Shown here one piece after another: positions 24,530 to 32,709 of a stretch of 44,713 nt of DNA. Location: contig JAQYOU010000172.1 of assembly GCA_028727105.1 (NCBI GenBank), forward strand, positions 1-44,713, in the 5' to 3' direction. This stretch comes from a bacterium. Lineage in GTDB: Bacteria; Bacillota; Clostridia; Lachnospirales; Lachnospiraceae. The position numbers were made by a program, and so were the translations under genes. The notes below the pieces were generated by a model. It had not been told where the DNA came from. It worked only from the letters and a program-made list of their open reading frames with translations, and did not search any database. The number at the start of each line of letters is the position of its first letter. Within the stretch, counting starts at the first letter, position 1.

Positions 24530-25405
24530 TCACTTGTTCTCATTATCATACGCTGCTTTCAATTTCTCTTTCAAGCCCTCACTGCCAAGCCGCTCCAATG
24601 TCTTTCGGAAGCGCTCACTGGGTTTTGCATTCTCCTCAAAATATTCGATTGCCGCATCTGTCACACGAAACAGTGTTTCTTTGTCACGGATGATCGGAAC
24701 AAATTCTTCGCCCTTATAGATAAAGTTTCCAAAGGTTCCTCCGAAAGAAACCAGATAACCCGGTTCTCCGACCCAGGCATCCGTGGGACAGCTCTTGACA
24801 CAGCGTCCGCAATTGTTACACTTTTGCGAATCAAGCACAATCTTTCCGTCTTTCATGGAAAGTGCCTCCGTTCTGCAGGCTTTCACACAGACTCCGCAGG
24901 AAATGCAGGCATCTTCTTTATATTCAATGGTCATTCCGCCCTTGATGCCGACATCGTTTTCTTCCGCTTTCAGACAGTTATTCTGACAACCGGTGACACC
25001 GAATTTGAATTTATGCGGAAGCTCCCGTCCAAAATAACGCGCATCCAGTTCTTTTGCCAGTGTATAGGTGTCAATACATCCGCTGGGACAAACTTCCGAG
25101 CCCTGACACGCGGTCACTGTTCTGACACGCGGTCCACAGACACCTGTTTTGACACCGCCTGCCGCCAGTTCTTCTTTCACTTTATCAAGATCTTCCACCG
25201 GAATAAACGGAATCTCGATGCCCTGACGGGATGTCATATGTACATAGCCTTTTCCGTATTTTTCCGCTACTTCAGCAACTGTCTTTATGTTCTCTGCCGT
25301 CAGATTTCCTCCGACAACTGCCAGTCGTAAAGAACCGTAGCCCTTCTGTTTTTGTCTCATGAAGCCGCCTTTTTTCAAAGCTGCATAATCTACTGTGTTT
25401 GCCAT
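24530..25405 (-). CDS. Compact siroheme sulfite reductase with two [4Fe-4S] ferredoxin motifs
   Basis: A 291-residue protein. A ferredoxin-like half domain (about 17-88) is followed by the siroheme-[4Fe-4S] cysteines Cys100-X5-Cys106 (TACQGSEVCPSG) and Cys140-X3-Cys144 (GVTGCQNNCLKAEENDVGI). An inserted pair of [4Fe-4S] motifs follows: Cys167/170/173/177 and Cys196/199/202/206. It is about half the length of assimilatory CysI and resembles small anaerobic sulfite reductases such as AsrC/Fsr-type proteins. It should reduce sulfite to sulfide using ferredoxin. Position after metY fits supply of sulfide to the carrier. Nitrite as substrate cannot be excluded. Confidence 0.88.
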   Translation of the reverse strand: MANTVDYAALKKGGFMRQKQKGYGSLRLAVVGGNLTAENIKTVAEVAEKYGKGYVHMTSRQGIEIPFIPVEDLDKVKEELAAGGVKTGVCGPRVRTVTACQGSEVCPSGCIDTYTLAKELDARYFGRELPHKFKFGVTGCQNNCLKAEENDVGIKGGMTIEYKEDACISCGVCVKACRTEALSMKDGKIVLDSQKCNNCGRCVKSCPTDAWVGEPGYLVSFGGTFGNFIYKGEEFVPIIRDKETLFRVTDAAIEYFEENAKPSERFRKTLERLGSEGLKEKLKAAYDNENK

Positions 25406-25420
25406 AGTGCTCCTCCCTTA

Positions 25421-26647
25421 TTATAGTTGTGCGATCGCCTGCGCGAAATCCTCTTTCAGATCCTCAACATCCTCGATACCGACGCTGACACGTACCAGAT
25501 CCTCGTAAACTCCTGCTGCCTCCCGTTCTTCCTGTGTGCTGTGAAGTGCGATCGTTGATGCAGGATGGATCACCAGCGTCTTCGTGTCTCCGATATTGGA
25601 TACGATGTATGGGATCTGAAGTGCGTTCATAAACCGAAAAGCCCGTTCCTTCGAGCCAAGCCGCAGCGTCAAAATGCCGCCATAGCCCTTCGTAAACTGT
25701 CTGTCTGCGATCTCATGCCAGGGACTGCTTACAAGACCCGGATAATTCACGGTAATATCAGTATAATTCTGATCGATCCAGCCTGCAAGTTCAAAGGCAT
25801 TTTCGCACTGTCTCTGCATGCGAAGTCCCAATGTCTCCAACCCCAGCTGGTTCAGATAGGCATTCATTGGTGCCAGACACGCCCCGGAATCCCTGAAAAA
25901 GCTGTTTCGAAGCTTTGCGATGTAAGCCATCGGACCATATTGCTTATAGGAAGAAAGACCTCCATATTTTTCAAGATCAAACCGAAAGCTGCCACTGTAT
26001 GTAAGGACTCCGCTGATGGAATTACTGTTTCCATTGATATATTTTGACGAGGAATTGATGACGATGTCCGCTCCATGGACAAGTCCCTGAAACAGGTACA
26101 CTGTTGCCGTCGTATTATCCAGGATCAGCGGAACCTGATGCGCATGTGCGATCTCTGCCAGTCGCTCCACATCTGTCACATCCAGACACGGATTTCCGAT
26201 GGTCTCTGCAAAAACGGCTCTTGTTTTCTCGTTAAAGGCCGCCTCGATCGCCTCCCAGTCATTGTTTTTGACATAACGGGTAGTGATCCCATATTCTTCC
26301 AGATCACGGAACAGATCAATGGTCCCTCCGTAAAGACTGGCAGAAGATATGATCTCTTCGCCGCTTCTGACAAGTCCCAAAACCGCATTCATGATCGCCG
26401 CCATGCCGGAGGAACAGGCGATGGAAGCCATGCCGCCTTCCAGCTTTGTGATACGGTTTTCAAAAGCAGTGACCGTAGGATTAGCTACCCGGGTGTAACA
26501 ATATCCCATGGCTTTATTTTCAAATATTTTTTCCATCTGCTCCGCTGTGTCCTGTGCAAAAGCGCTGTTTTGATAGATCGGTGTAAACGTCGCTCCATTT
26601 GCATCCCTCACAACACCTGCGTGCAATAATTCCGTGTTAATGTTCAT
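25421..26647 (-). CDS. metY: MetY-type O-acyl-homoserine sulfhydrylase (PLP enzyme)
   Basis: A 408-residue member of the Cys/Met PLP family. The PLP lysine is Lys202 in INSSSKYINGNSNSISG. MGYCYTRVANPTVTAFENRI and SGMAAIMNAVLGL are family motifs, and FAETIGNPCLDV and LILDNTTAT bracket the PLP-binding Asp. It makes homocysteine from O-acetyl- or O-succinyl-homoserine and a sulfur donor. In the Wolinella system the donor is the thiocarboxylate of HcyS rather than free sulfide, and the same carrier genes lie downstream here. It is the first gene of the operon. Confidence 0.92.
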   Translation of the reverse strand: MNINTELLHAGVVRDANGATFTPIYQNSAFAQDTAEQMEKIFENKAMGYCYTRVANPTVTAFENRITKLEGGMASIACSSGMAAIMNAVLGLVRSGEEIISSASLYGGTIDLFRDLEEYGITTRYVKNNDWEAIEAAFNEKTRAVFAETIGNPCLDVTDVERLAEIAHAHQVPLILDNTTATVYLFQGLVHGADIVINSSSKYINGNSNSISGVLTYSGSFRFDLEKYGGLSSYKQYGPMAYIAKLRNSFFRDSGACLAPMNAYLNQLGLETLGLRMQRQCENAFELAGWIDQNYTDITVNYPGLVSSPWHEIADRQFTKGYGGILTLRLGSKERAFRFMNALQIPYIVSNIGDTKTLVIHPASTIALHSTQEEREAAGVYEDLVRVSVGIEDVEDLKEDFAQAIAQL

Positions 26648-26679
26648 ATGCTATCCCTTTTGTTTCTTTTACTACTTTT

Positions 26680-26738
26680 CCTACGTGATAAGTAGGTTTT
26701 GTTATAAGCATATTATAACAACTGTACGTATTTGTCAA
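26680..26738 (-). promoter_or_regulatory. metY operon promoter and inverted-repeat operator
   Basis: On the minus strand TTGACA (26733-26738) and TATAAT (26712-26717) are 15 bases apart; AATATG (26710-26715) would give 17. Downstream of the -10 box is CCTAC-7-GTAGG (26680-26696), an inverted repeat placed to block transcription. The binding protein is not identified; an Rrf2/CymR-like sulfur regulator is one candidate. No SAM riboswitch core was seen. Confidence 0.6.
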
Positions 26739-26771
26739 ATGTTTTTTCCAAATTTAGAAATAAAAAGCATC

Positions 26772-26829
26772 AAAACACCCGCTGCACTCGAACTTTACTT
26801 TCGCTACGTCCGATCACAACGGATGTTTT
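26772..26829 (-). terminator. Terminator of the sulfatase operon
   Basis: On the minus strand a 13-base-pair stem, AAAACATCCGTTG with CAGCGGGTGTTTT (two G-U pairs), encloses a 32-base loop with an inner CGAA/TTCG stem. T-rich GATGCTTTTTATTT follows. It lies 14 bases after the anSME stop codon. Confidence 0.7.
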
Positions 26830-26842
26830 ATGTATTCGTATA

Positions 26843-28009
26843 TTATAAATTCCGCCTTGCCCGCGGATCAATGATCGTCTGGCCCAGCTTCGTGATCCGT
26901 TCCTGCGCATGCTCAAAAAATAATTTGTAGCCCTCACACAGGTAATTCAGCCCCGGCTTCCCACCAACAAACGGTTCCCGCCATCTCCGGCAGCCGCCCC
27001 GGCATAATGAAAAGTATTGGCAGTCCGTACATTCCCCGGCGATTGGAATGGAAGCTGCCTCAAAGCTTGCCGCTGTTTCGCTTCCTGCCAGCTCGGAAAA
27101 AGGAGATTGGACAGTTCCTAACCGGTATTCATCCATGCAGTAAAAGTCACAGGGATAGACGCTGCCATCACCCTCCACCACAAAATAGCAATGGCACTGT
27201 CCACACATTCCACATTCCTCCGGCGGATATCCCACCGCCATCTGGGCCAGATTGGAAAACATTCGCACATCCATGATCTCGCCCCCTCGGAAGTCCTCAT
27301 ACCAGAGATCAAAAAATTCACATAAGAATCGACCATAGCTTTCCGGTCTGACTGCATAGGGGTTGCCCTCTTGACGGCCCTGTCTTCCGATCTCATCCAT
27401 ACACGGGATCAACTGGACATAATCAAAATGATTTCTCTTATAAAACTTATAAAGAGCACTCGCATGCTGCGTTGTCTGCTCTGTGACGACTGTCAGAATA
27501 TTGAAATCTACCTGATGCCTTTTTAAAGTTTCGATGGATTTCATGATCCGTTCAAAAGTCCCGTTGCCGGCCGGATCAAATCTCGCTCCGTCATGGATTT
27601 TTCTTGGTCCATCCAGAGAAATTCCGACAAGAAACTGGTTCTCTTTCAGAAAAGCCGCCCACTCATCATCGATCAAAAGCCCGTTTGTCTGGATCGTATT
27701 CTCGATCCGAAGGGATCTTTTTTCCGGGTGCTTCGACTGTTCCATCTCCAGATACTTTTTCTGCAGTTCCACTGCCTTTCGGAAAAAACCGATGCCCGCA
27801 AGGAGGGGTTCCCCTCCCTGAAAGGCAAAAGTGAGAAAATCATCTGCATATTCCATCGCATGTCTGATCAGCAGTTCTAACGTCTCCTCGGACATAAAGC
27901 CCAGGCTGTATGCCTCCCGATTACTGCTTAAGCATTTATAAAAACAGTATTTGCAATCCATGTTGCAATTGGCTGATGATGGTTTAATAAGTATACTTGC
28001 TGATGGCAT
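26843..28009 (-). CDS. Anaerobic sulfatase-maturating enzyme (radical SAM, SPASM)
   Basis: A 388-residue radical SAM enzyme. The SAM cluster motif is Cys15-X3-Cys19-X2-Cys22 (ANCNMDCKYCFYKC). The SPASM domain carries the cysteines of two more [4Fe-4S] clusters: CGMCGQCHCYFVVEGDGSV, YPCDFYC, then CTDCQYFSLCRGGC and LCEG. The Asp in VEGDGSV matches the catalytic Asp of clostridial anSME. It oxidises the active-site Cys or Ser of sulfatases to formylglycine without oxygen. All three sulfatases just upstream have the CSATR target, so they are the obvious substrates. Confidence 0.94.
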   Translation of the reverse strand: MPSASILIKPSSANCNMDCKYCFYKCLSSNREAYSLGFMSEETLELLIRHAMEYADDFLTFAFQGGEPLLAGIGFFRKAVELQKKYLEMEQSKHPEKRSLRIENTIQTNGLLIDDEWAAFLKENQFLVGISLDGPRKIHDGARFDPAGNGTFERIMKSIETLKRHQVDFNILTVVTEQTTQHASALYKFYKRNHFDYVQLIPCMDEIGRQGRQEGNPYAVRPESYGRFLCEFFDLWYEDFRGGEIMDVRMFSNLAQMAVGYPPEECGMCGQCHCYFVVEGDGSVYPCDFYCMDEYRLGTVQSPFSELAGSETAASFEAASIPIAGECTDCQYFSLCRGGCRRWREPFVGGKPGLNYLCEGYKLFFEHAQERITKLGQTIIDPRARRNL

Positions 28010-28030
28010 ATGATTTCCCCCGGTTTACAA

Positions 28031-30304
28031 TTAGTCTATATTCGTTGCTCTGGCCAGTTCAGCTTCCACATCCACATTGACTGCATCAACATCAATAATC
28101 ATTTCGTCCATGATGCCACCATAAGCAAACGGCGACTCATAATCATCATCATAAACAGAAGAATACTTGTTTACTTTTATGCCCATTGGATAGGAAGGAC
28201 TCCAGATCAGTTTTGAAATCTCAACATCTCCAACCGGATCATCATTTATATATATGTGCACATGACCACTCTTTCCATCCGGTAATTCCATCCTGTATGA
28301 GACCGTTATCTTTCCTTCCGGCAATTCCCTGTCCGATTGGACAATGTATCGCTCCTCACCATCCACATTATATACATATTTCAAATGATTATTTATGATA
28401 TAGAAACTAATACCTGCCAAACGGTCTCCCTTAGATATCAGCACTCCTTCTTCTGTCTTGTCCTTCCGATCCAGCTTTATGCTTACAGAATGTGCTCTAT
28501 AGCAAAGCCCCGGGTCTTCTGAACACTCATGCGGAAGAATAATATTATTATACACGATTCTTTTCGCCGGTAAAACCATTTTATGCCTATTTTCAGTTAT
28601 TTCACTTGTTGTTGCGTGAAAACCTTTTGGAAACATCGGAAATACATTATATTTTGCTGCTTCTATCGTCCAGTATTCCTTTAATTCCTGTAACTTTTCA
28701 GGATATTGATCTGCTACATCTTCGCTCTCGGAATAATCCTCCTCAACATGATAAAGCTCCCAGACATCATCGTTAAATGAATCATTAAACGCGTGATTTA
28801 CCACTGCTTTCCATCCATCTTTATAGATGGCCCGATTACCATACATCTCATAGTACTGAATGGTCTTTTGCGGCTTTGCTTCAGGATCATGAAGCGCATA
28901 TCCAAAGCTGATTCCCTCTAACGGTTTTTGCGGAACACCTTTAATGAATTGCGGTTTAGGCAATCCGATCAGATCCAGAATGGTAGGTGTAACATCCGAA
29001 ACATGTGCGTACTGTGGCACAATTTCACCGGCATTTTTTATAACCTTTGGATATCTGATAATCAACGGATCTTTTACTCCGCCATTATGTACCCATGTTT
29101 TATACCATTGAAAAGGTGTGTTTCCGGCATTCGCCCAGCCAATCTGGTAATGTGGCCAGCTATACTCATCCCCAATGTCATCATAGTGTCTCAGTATCCG
29201 GTCAATCTGTTCCTCGTCCTTCTCCTTCATTTTAAACCCTTTGCAGGAGTTATGTGTTCCGGAAACGCCTCCTTCCGGTGATGTTCCATTATCCGACAGT
29301 AATACAACAATGGTATTGTCCAACTGCCCAATAGCATCTAAATAATCGATAAACCGTCCAATCTGTGCATCCGTATATTCAAGATATCCGGCAAACACCT
29401 CCATGGATCTCGAAAAGGCTTTTTTCTCTTTATCTGAAAGCAGATCCCATGCTTCTACAAGTTCGTTTCTCTCAGTTAATTTTGCATTTTCAGGTATGAC
29501 ACCCAAACGTTTTTGGTTTTCATACCACACCTCACGGATTCGATCCCAGCCTTCATCAAATTTTCCATGATATTTTTCAATATACTCCTTTGGTGCATGA
29601 TGCGGTGCGTGCATTCCTCCGTACGCAAGATACATAAAAAAAGGGCGCTCCGGGTCTTCCATATGATGATGAAATACGTACTCTATTGCATGATCTGTCA
29701 GATCCTCTGTCAAATGATATCCATCCCGTGCTTTTTTGGGTGCATCAACAAATGAATTATCTCTCGTTAATGTTGGATTCCATTGATTCATTTGACATGC
29801 GAGAAATCCATAATAATTCTCAAACCCTTTACCAAGCGGCCAGTTGTTATACGGTCCATTCGGGTTCATCTCTTTTATCGTTGAAAGATGCCATTTTCCC
29901 ACTGCAAAAGTTCTATAATCGTATTCTCTGAGTATTTCCGCAATTGTCCCAAACGCCGGATCTATCCCACCTCTGTTATTTGATATCCCCGTTGTGAGTT
30001 CCAGCAAGCCTGCAACACCTGCTGAGTGATGATTCGCACCCGTCAGCAGCGAACATCTTGTTGCTGAACAGATCGCAGTCGTATGAAAATTATTGAATCT
30101 GGCACCTTCATAGGCCAGTTTATCAATATTAGGTGTATGTATCGTCGAACCATAACAACCCAGCTGCGCAAATCCCAGATCGTCAAGAACAATATATACC
30201 ACATTCGGTTTTCCCTCACACGGACTACTATGAAATGCAAACGACATTTTTGTTTCGGGAAGGGTTCTTCCTCTTATACCGGTAAATTCCTTCTTTTTAT
30301 CCAT
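28031..30304 (-). CDS. Sulfatase (formylglycine type), paralogue 1
   Basis: A 757-residue sulfatase. The first metal-binding pair is Asp41-Asp42 (VVYIVLDDLGFAQLGC). The formylglycine site is Cys79 in AICSATRCSLLTG. AVGKWHL, FMYLAYGGMHAPHHAP and VLLSDNGTSPEGG supply further active-site residues. After about residue 560 comes a roughly 190-residue beta-rich domain not found in short sulfatases, similar in size to large AtsD-like enzymes. There is no signal peptide, so it acts in the cytoplasm on imported sulfate esters. ATG follows AAGGAG. The substrate is unknown. Confidence 0.93.
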   Translation of the reverse strand: MDKKKEFTGIRGRTLPETKMSFAFHSSPCEGKPNVVYIVLDDLGFAQLGCYGSTIHTPNIDKLAYEGARFNNFHTTAICSATRCSLLTGANHHSAGVAGLLELTTGISNNRGGIDPAFGTIAEILREYDYRTFAVGKWHLSTIKEMNPNGPYNNWPLGKGFENYYGFLACQMNQWNPTLTRDNSFVDAPKKARDGYHLTEDLTDHAIEYVFHHHMEDPERPFFMYLAYGGMHAPHHAPKEYIEKYHGKFDEGWDRIREVWYENQKRLGVIPENAKLTERNELVEAWDLLSDKEKKAFSRSMEVFAGYLEYTDAQIGRFIDYLDAIGQLDNTIVVLLSDNGTSPEGGVSGTHNSCKGFKMKEKDEEQIDRILRHYDDIGDEYSWPHYQIGWANAGNTPFQWYKTWVHNGGVKDPLIIRYPKVIKNAGEIVPQYAHVSDVTPTILDLIGLPKPQFIKGVPQKPLEGISFGYALHDPEAKPQKTIQYYEMYGNRAIYKDGWKAVVNHAFNDSFNDDVWELYHVEEDYSESEDVADQYPEKLQELKEYWTIEAAKYNVFPMFPKGFHATTSEITENRHKMVLPAKRIVYNNIILPHECSEDPGLCYRAHSVSIKLDRKDKTEEGVLISKGDRLAGISFYIINNHLKYVYNVDGEERYIVQSDRELPEGKITVSYRMELPDGKSGHVHIYINDDPVGDVEISKLIWSPSYPMGIKVNKYSSVYDDDYESPFAYGGIMDEMIIDVDAVNVDVEAELARATNID

Positions 30305-30325
30305 AGATTCACTCCTTACTATCTG

Positions 30326-32590
30326 CTAATCAATTCTAAAATACTCATTCAGCGCATCTATAGCCGTGATGCTGGTAGGCGCAATGTCAAATACGATGCT
30401 GCGGATTTTTCCTGTGAACGGGAAGTATCCCTCGTATTCTCCTGATACGGGAGCCGGTGACCCGTCACCGATATATCCGGATCCGACAAAAGGAATTCTC
30501 GTACCCACAAACATTTCTCCTTCGTAAAGCCGTCTTCCATCGGCAGAGATGATGATTCGCGAGCGTTCAGCATCAATACATTCATTCACCAGTTCCAGCA
30601 GTGTTTCACCATTCAGATTCTCTGTTGAAACCCTCAAATAATATACATTTTCTCCTGCACTGTTGAAGGCTAAGGTCAAGTGCTTGTTCTTTATGTACCA
30701 TGACACTCCTCCAAACCGATAGCCTACCTCAAAGATCGTCCCTTGCGTTTCTTCATTTAGGTCAAGCTTCACACTTACCTTAAAGCTGCCTCTCGCCAAT
30801 CTGGAAATAATCCTGCCCGGTATCCGAACATTCCCACAAATATGCGTATACGCTTCATGCACCGGTGGCAGATCGATAGTGGAAGAAAAGATTTTTGCTG
30901 ATCCTCCCGGCTTATGCATACTTCCTTCAAGCATCGGAAATACGCCGTATTTTGCAGCCTCAATCAAAAAGCATTCCTTTAACTCCTGAACCTTTTCCGG
31001 ATACTGGTCTGCAACATTTACTGCCTCTGAATAATCATTCTCTACATGATATAGCTCCCACTTATCATCGGCAAAACCATTCTCATTCAGCGAATGATTA
31101 ACCAGTGCTTTCCAACCGTCCTTATAGATTGCCCGATTTCCAACAATTTCAAAATGTTGAATATATCGTCCTTCTGCCTTCGGATCGGTCAATGACTGTC
31201 TAAAACTCTGCCCATGAAGCGGTTTCTGGATCACACCTTTGACATGATCCGGCTTTTCAATCCCGATCAGATCGTATATGGTAGGAACGATATCGATCAC
31301 ATGCTGATACTGACTCCGTACCTCTCCCGGCGTCTGAATAGCCCTCGGATAACGAATGATCATCGGATCCTTTACTCCACCGGAATAAGTCCATGATTTA
31401 TACCAGGGAAATGGAACATTTCCAAGATTGGCCCACCCAATGGGATAATGATTAAATGCATATTCTGATCCAAGATCATCAATCTTTTGCTTTCCAAGTT
31501 CAAGCTCCGCCTTTTCTGAATAAATATCGGTAGCTTTGAGACAGTGATATCTTCCATATCGACCACCCTCAGCACTTGCTCCATTATCCGACAAAAATAC
31601 GACGATGGTATTATCTAACTCACCGATTTCCCGCAAATAATCAGTCACTCTGCCAATCTGCGCATCCGTGTGGTCTAAGTATCCGGCAAAAACCTCCATA
31701 TATCTTGCTAAAACCTTCTGTTCATCCTTTGAAAAGCTGTCCCATGCCGGAACGATTTCATTTCGCTCTGTCAATAATGCATCCTCAGGAATGATTCCCA
31801 ATTTCTTTTGGTTTGCAAACCATTTTTCTCTTAATACATCCCAGCCTTCATCAAATCTGCCTTTATACTTTTCAATGTACTTCTTCGGTGCATGATGAGG
31901 TGCATGCATAGCGCCATAGGCAAGATATAGGAAAAACGGCTTTTCCGGCGTATTTATATAATGTGTTGTCAGATAGTTCAATGCGTGATCTGTCAGATCT
32001 TCAGATAAATGATAGCCTTCCTTTGGCAGCTTTGGCTGTCTTATATGTGTATTATCCTGTACCAGATCCGGATAATACTGATCCGATTGTGCGCTCAGAA
32101 AGCCGTAATACCGGTCAAATCCTTTTCCCAATGGGTAATCAGAAAATGGACCGTTTTCTGAGATCTCACCTGTGTTTAATACATGCCATTTTCCAATGGC
32201 ATAATTCGTGTACCCATCTTCATGCAATACCTCTGCGATGGTTGCATATGCGGGATCGATCCGCCCTGTGCCATTCGGGCAGTTTGTGATTGCCTCTGCA
32301 ATCGCCTCGATCCCCACACTATGATGATTGGCACCTGTGAGCAGGCTCGCCCTCGTCGCTGAACAGATTGCCGTCGTATGAAAATTGTTATATCGTAATC
32401 CTTCCTCAGCCAGTCTGTCCAGATTTGGTGTGTCGATGTTTGAACCAAAACACCCTAATTGAGCAAAACCAACATCATCCAACACCACGAATAAAACATT
32501 CGGACGTTTCTCTTTATTATCATCAACCTCCTCAAATATAGTCTGGCTCATTGTTTGCCCAATATATTTCGGACGTTTTATTTTTCCCAT
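30326..32590 (-). CDS. Sulfatase (formylglycine type), paralogue 2
   Basis: A 754-residue sulfatase, parallel to its neighbours along its length. Asp38-Asp39 (LFVVLDDVGFAQLGC) bind the metal; Cys76 in AICSATRASLLTG becomes formylglycine. AIGKWHV, LYLAYGAMHAPHHAP and VFLSDNGASAEGG are intact. The N-terminus has about 28 extra residues before the core but no signal peptide. The C-terminal beta-rich domain differs most between the paralogues, which hints at different substrates. It is the middle gene of the three. Confidence 0.93.
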   Translation of the reverse strand: MGKIKRPKYIGQTMSQTIFEEVDDNKEKRPNVLFVVLDDVGFAQLGCFGSNIDTPNLDRLAEEGLRYNNFHTTAICSATRASLLTGANHHSVGIEAIAEAITNCPNGTGRIDPAYATIAEVLHEDGYTNYAIGKWHVLNTGEISENGPFSDYPLGKGFDRYYGFLSAQSDQYYPDLVQDNTHIRQPKLPKEGYHLSEDLTDHALNYLTTHYINTPEKPFFLYLAYGAMHAPHHAPKKYIEKYKGRFDEGWDVLREKWFANQKKLGIIPEDALLTERNEIVPAWDSFSKDEQKVLARYMEVFAGYLDHTDAQIGRVTDYLREIGELDNTIVVFLSDNGASAEGGRYGRYHCLKATDIYSEKAELELGKQKIDDLGSEYAFNHYPIGWANLGNVPFPWYKSWTYSGGVKDPMIIRYPRAIQTPGEVRSQYQHVIDIVPTIYDLIGIEKPDHVKGVIQKPLHGQSFRQSLTDPKAEGRYIQHFEIVGNRAIYKDGWKALVNHSLNENGFADDKWELYHVENDYSEAVNVADQYPEKVQELKECFLIEAAKYGVFPMLEGSMHKPGGSAKIFSSTIDLPPVHEAYTHICGNVRIPGRIISRLARGSFKVSVKLDLNEETQGTIFEVGYRFGGVSWYIKNKHLTLAFNSAGENVYYLRVSTENLNGETLLELVNECIDAERSRIIISADGRRLYEGEMFVGTRIPFVGSGYIGDGSPAPVSGEYEGYFPFTGKIRSIVFDIAPTSITAIDALNEYFRID

Positions 32591-32680
32591 ATTTTCTGCC
32601 CTTTCTGCAACTGATTTAATTCTTCAAAGATGCTCCTTTACCGATTCGAAAATGTCAGACAAGATCGTGAGCATTCCGCA

Positions 32681-32704
32681 GCAAGAATGCAGAGGCGTTC
32701 TTGC
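32681..32704. other. Intercistronic stem-loop between sulfatase genes
   Basis: GCAAGAATGC and GCGTTCTTGC (10 pairs with one wobble) around AGAG, six bases past the stop of the upstream sulfatase gene. There is no T run, so it is more likely an RNA-stability or partial-termination element than a full terminator. Confidence 0.5.
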
Positions 32705-32709
32705 TCAGA

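Noticed and set aside
24275-25330. Open frame of about 350 codons opposite the sulfite reductase and TusA genes
   Set aside because: No recognisable domain, Phe- and His-rich composition, and full overlap with two confident genes.
26648-26842. SAM or T-box riboswitch upstream of metY
   Set aside because: The gap holds the sulfatase terminator, a promoter and a short inverted repeat. No SAM-riboswitch core or T-box sequence was seen.
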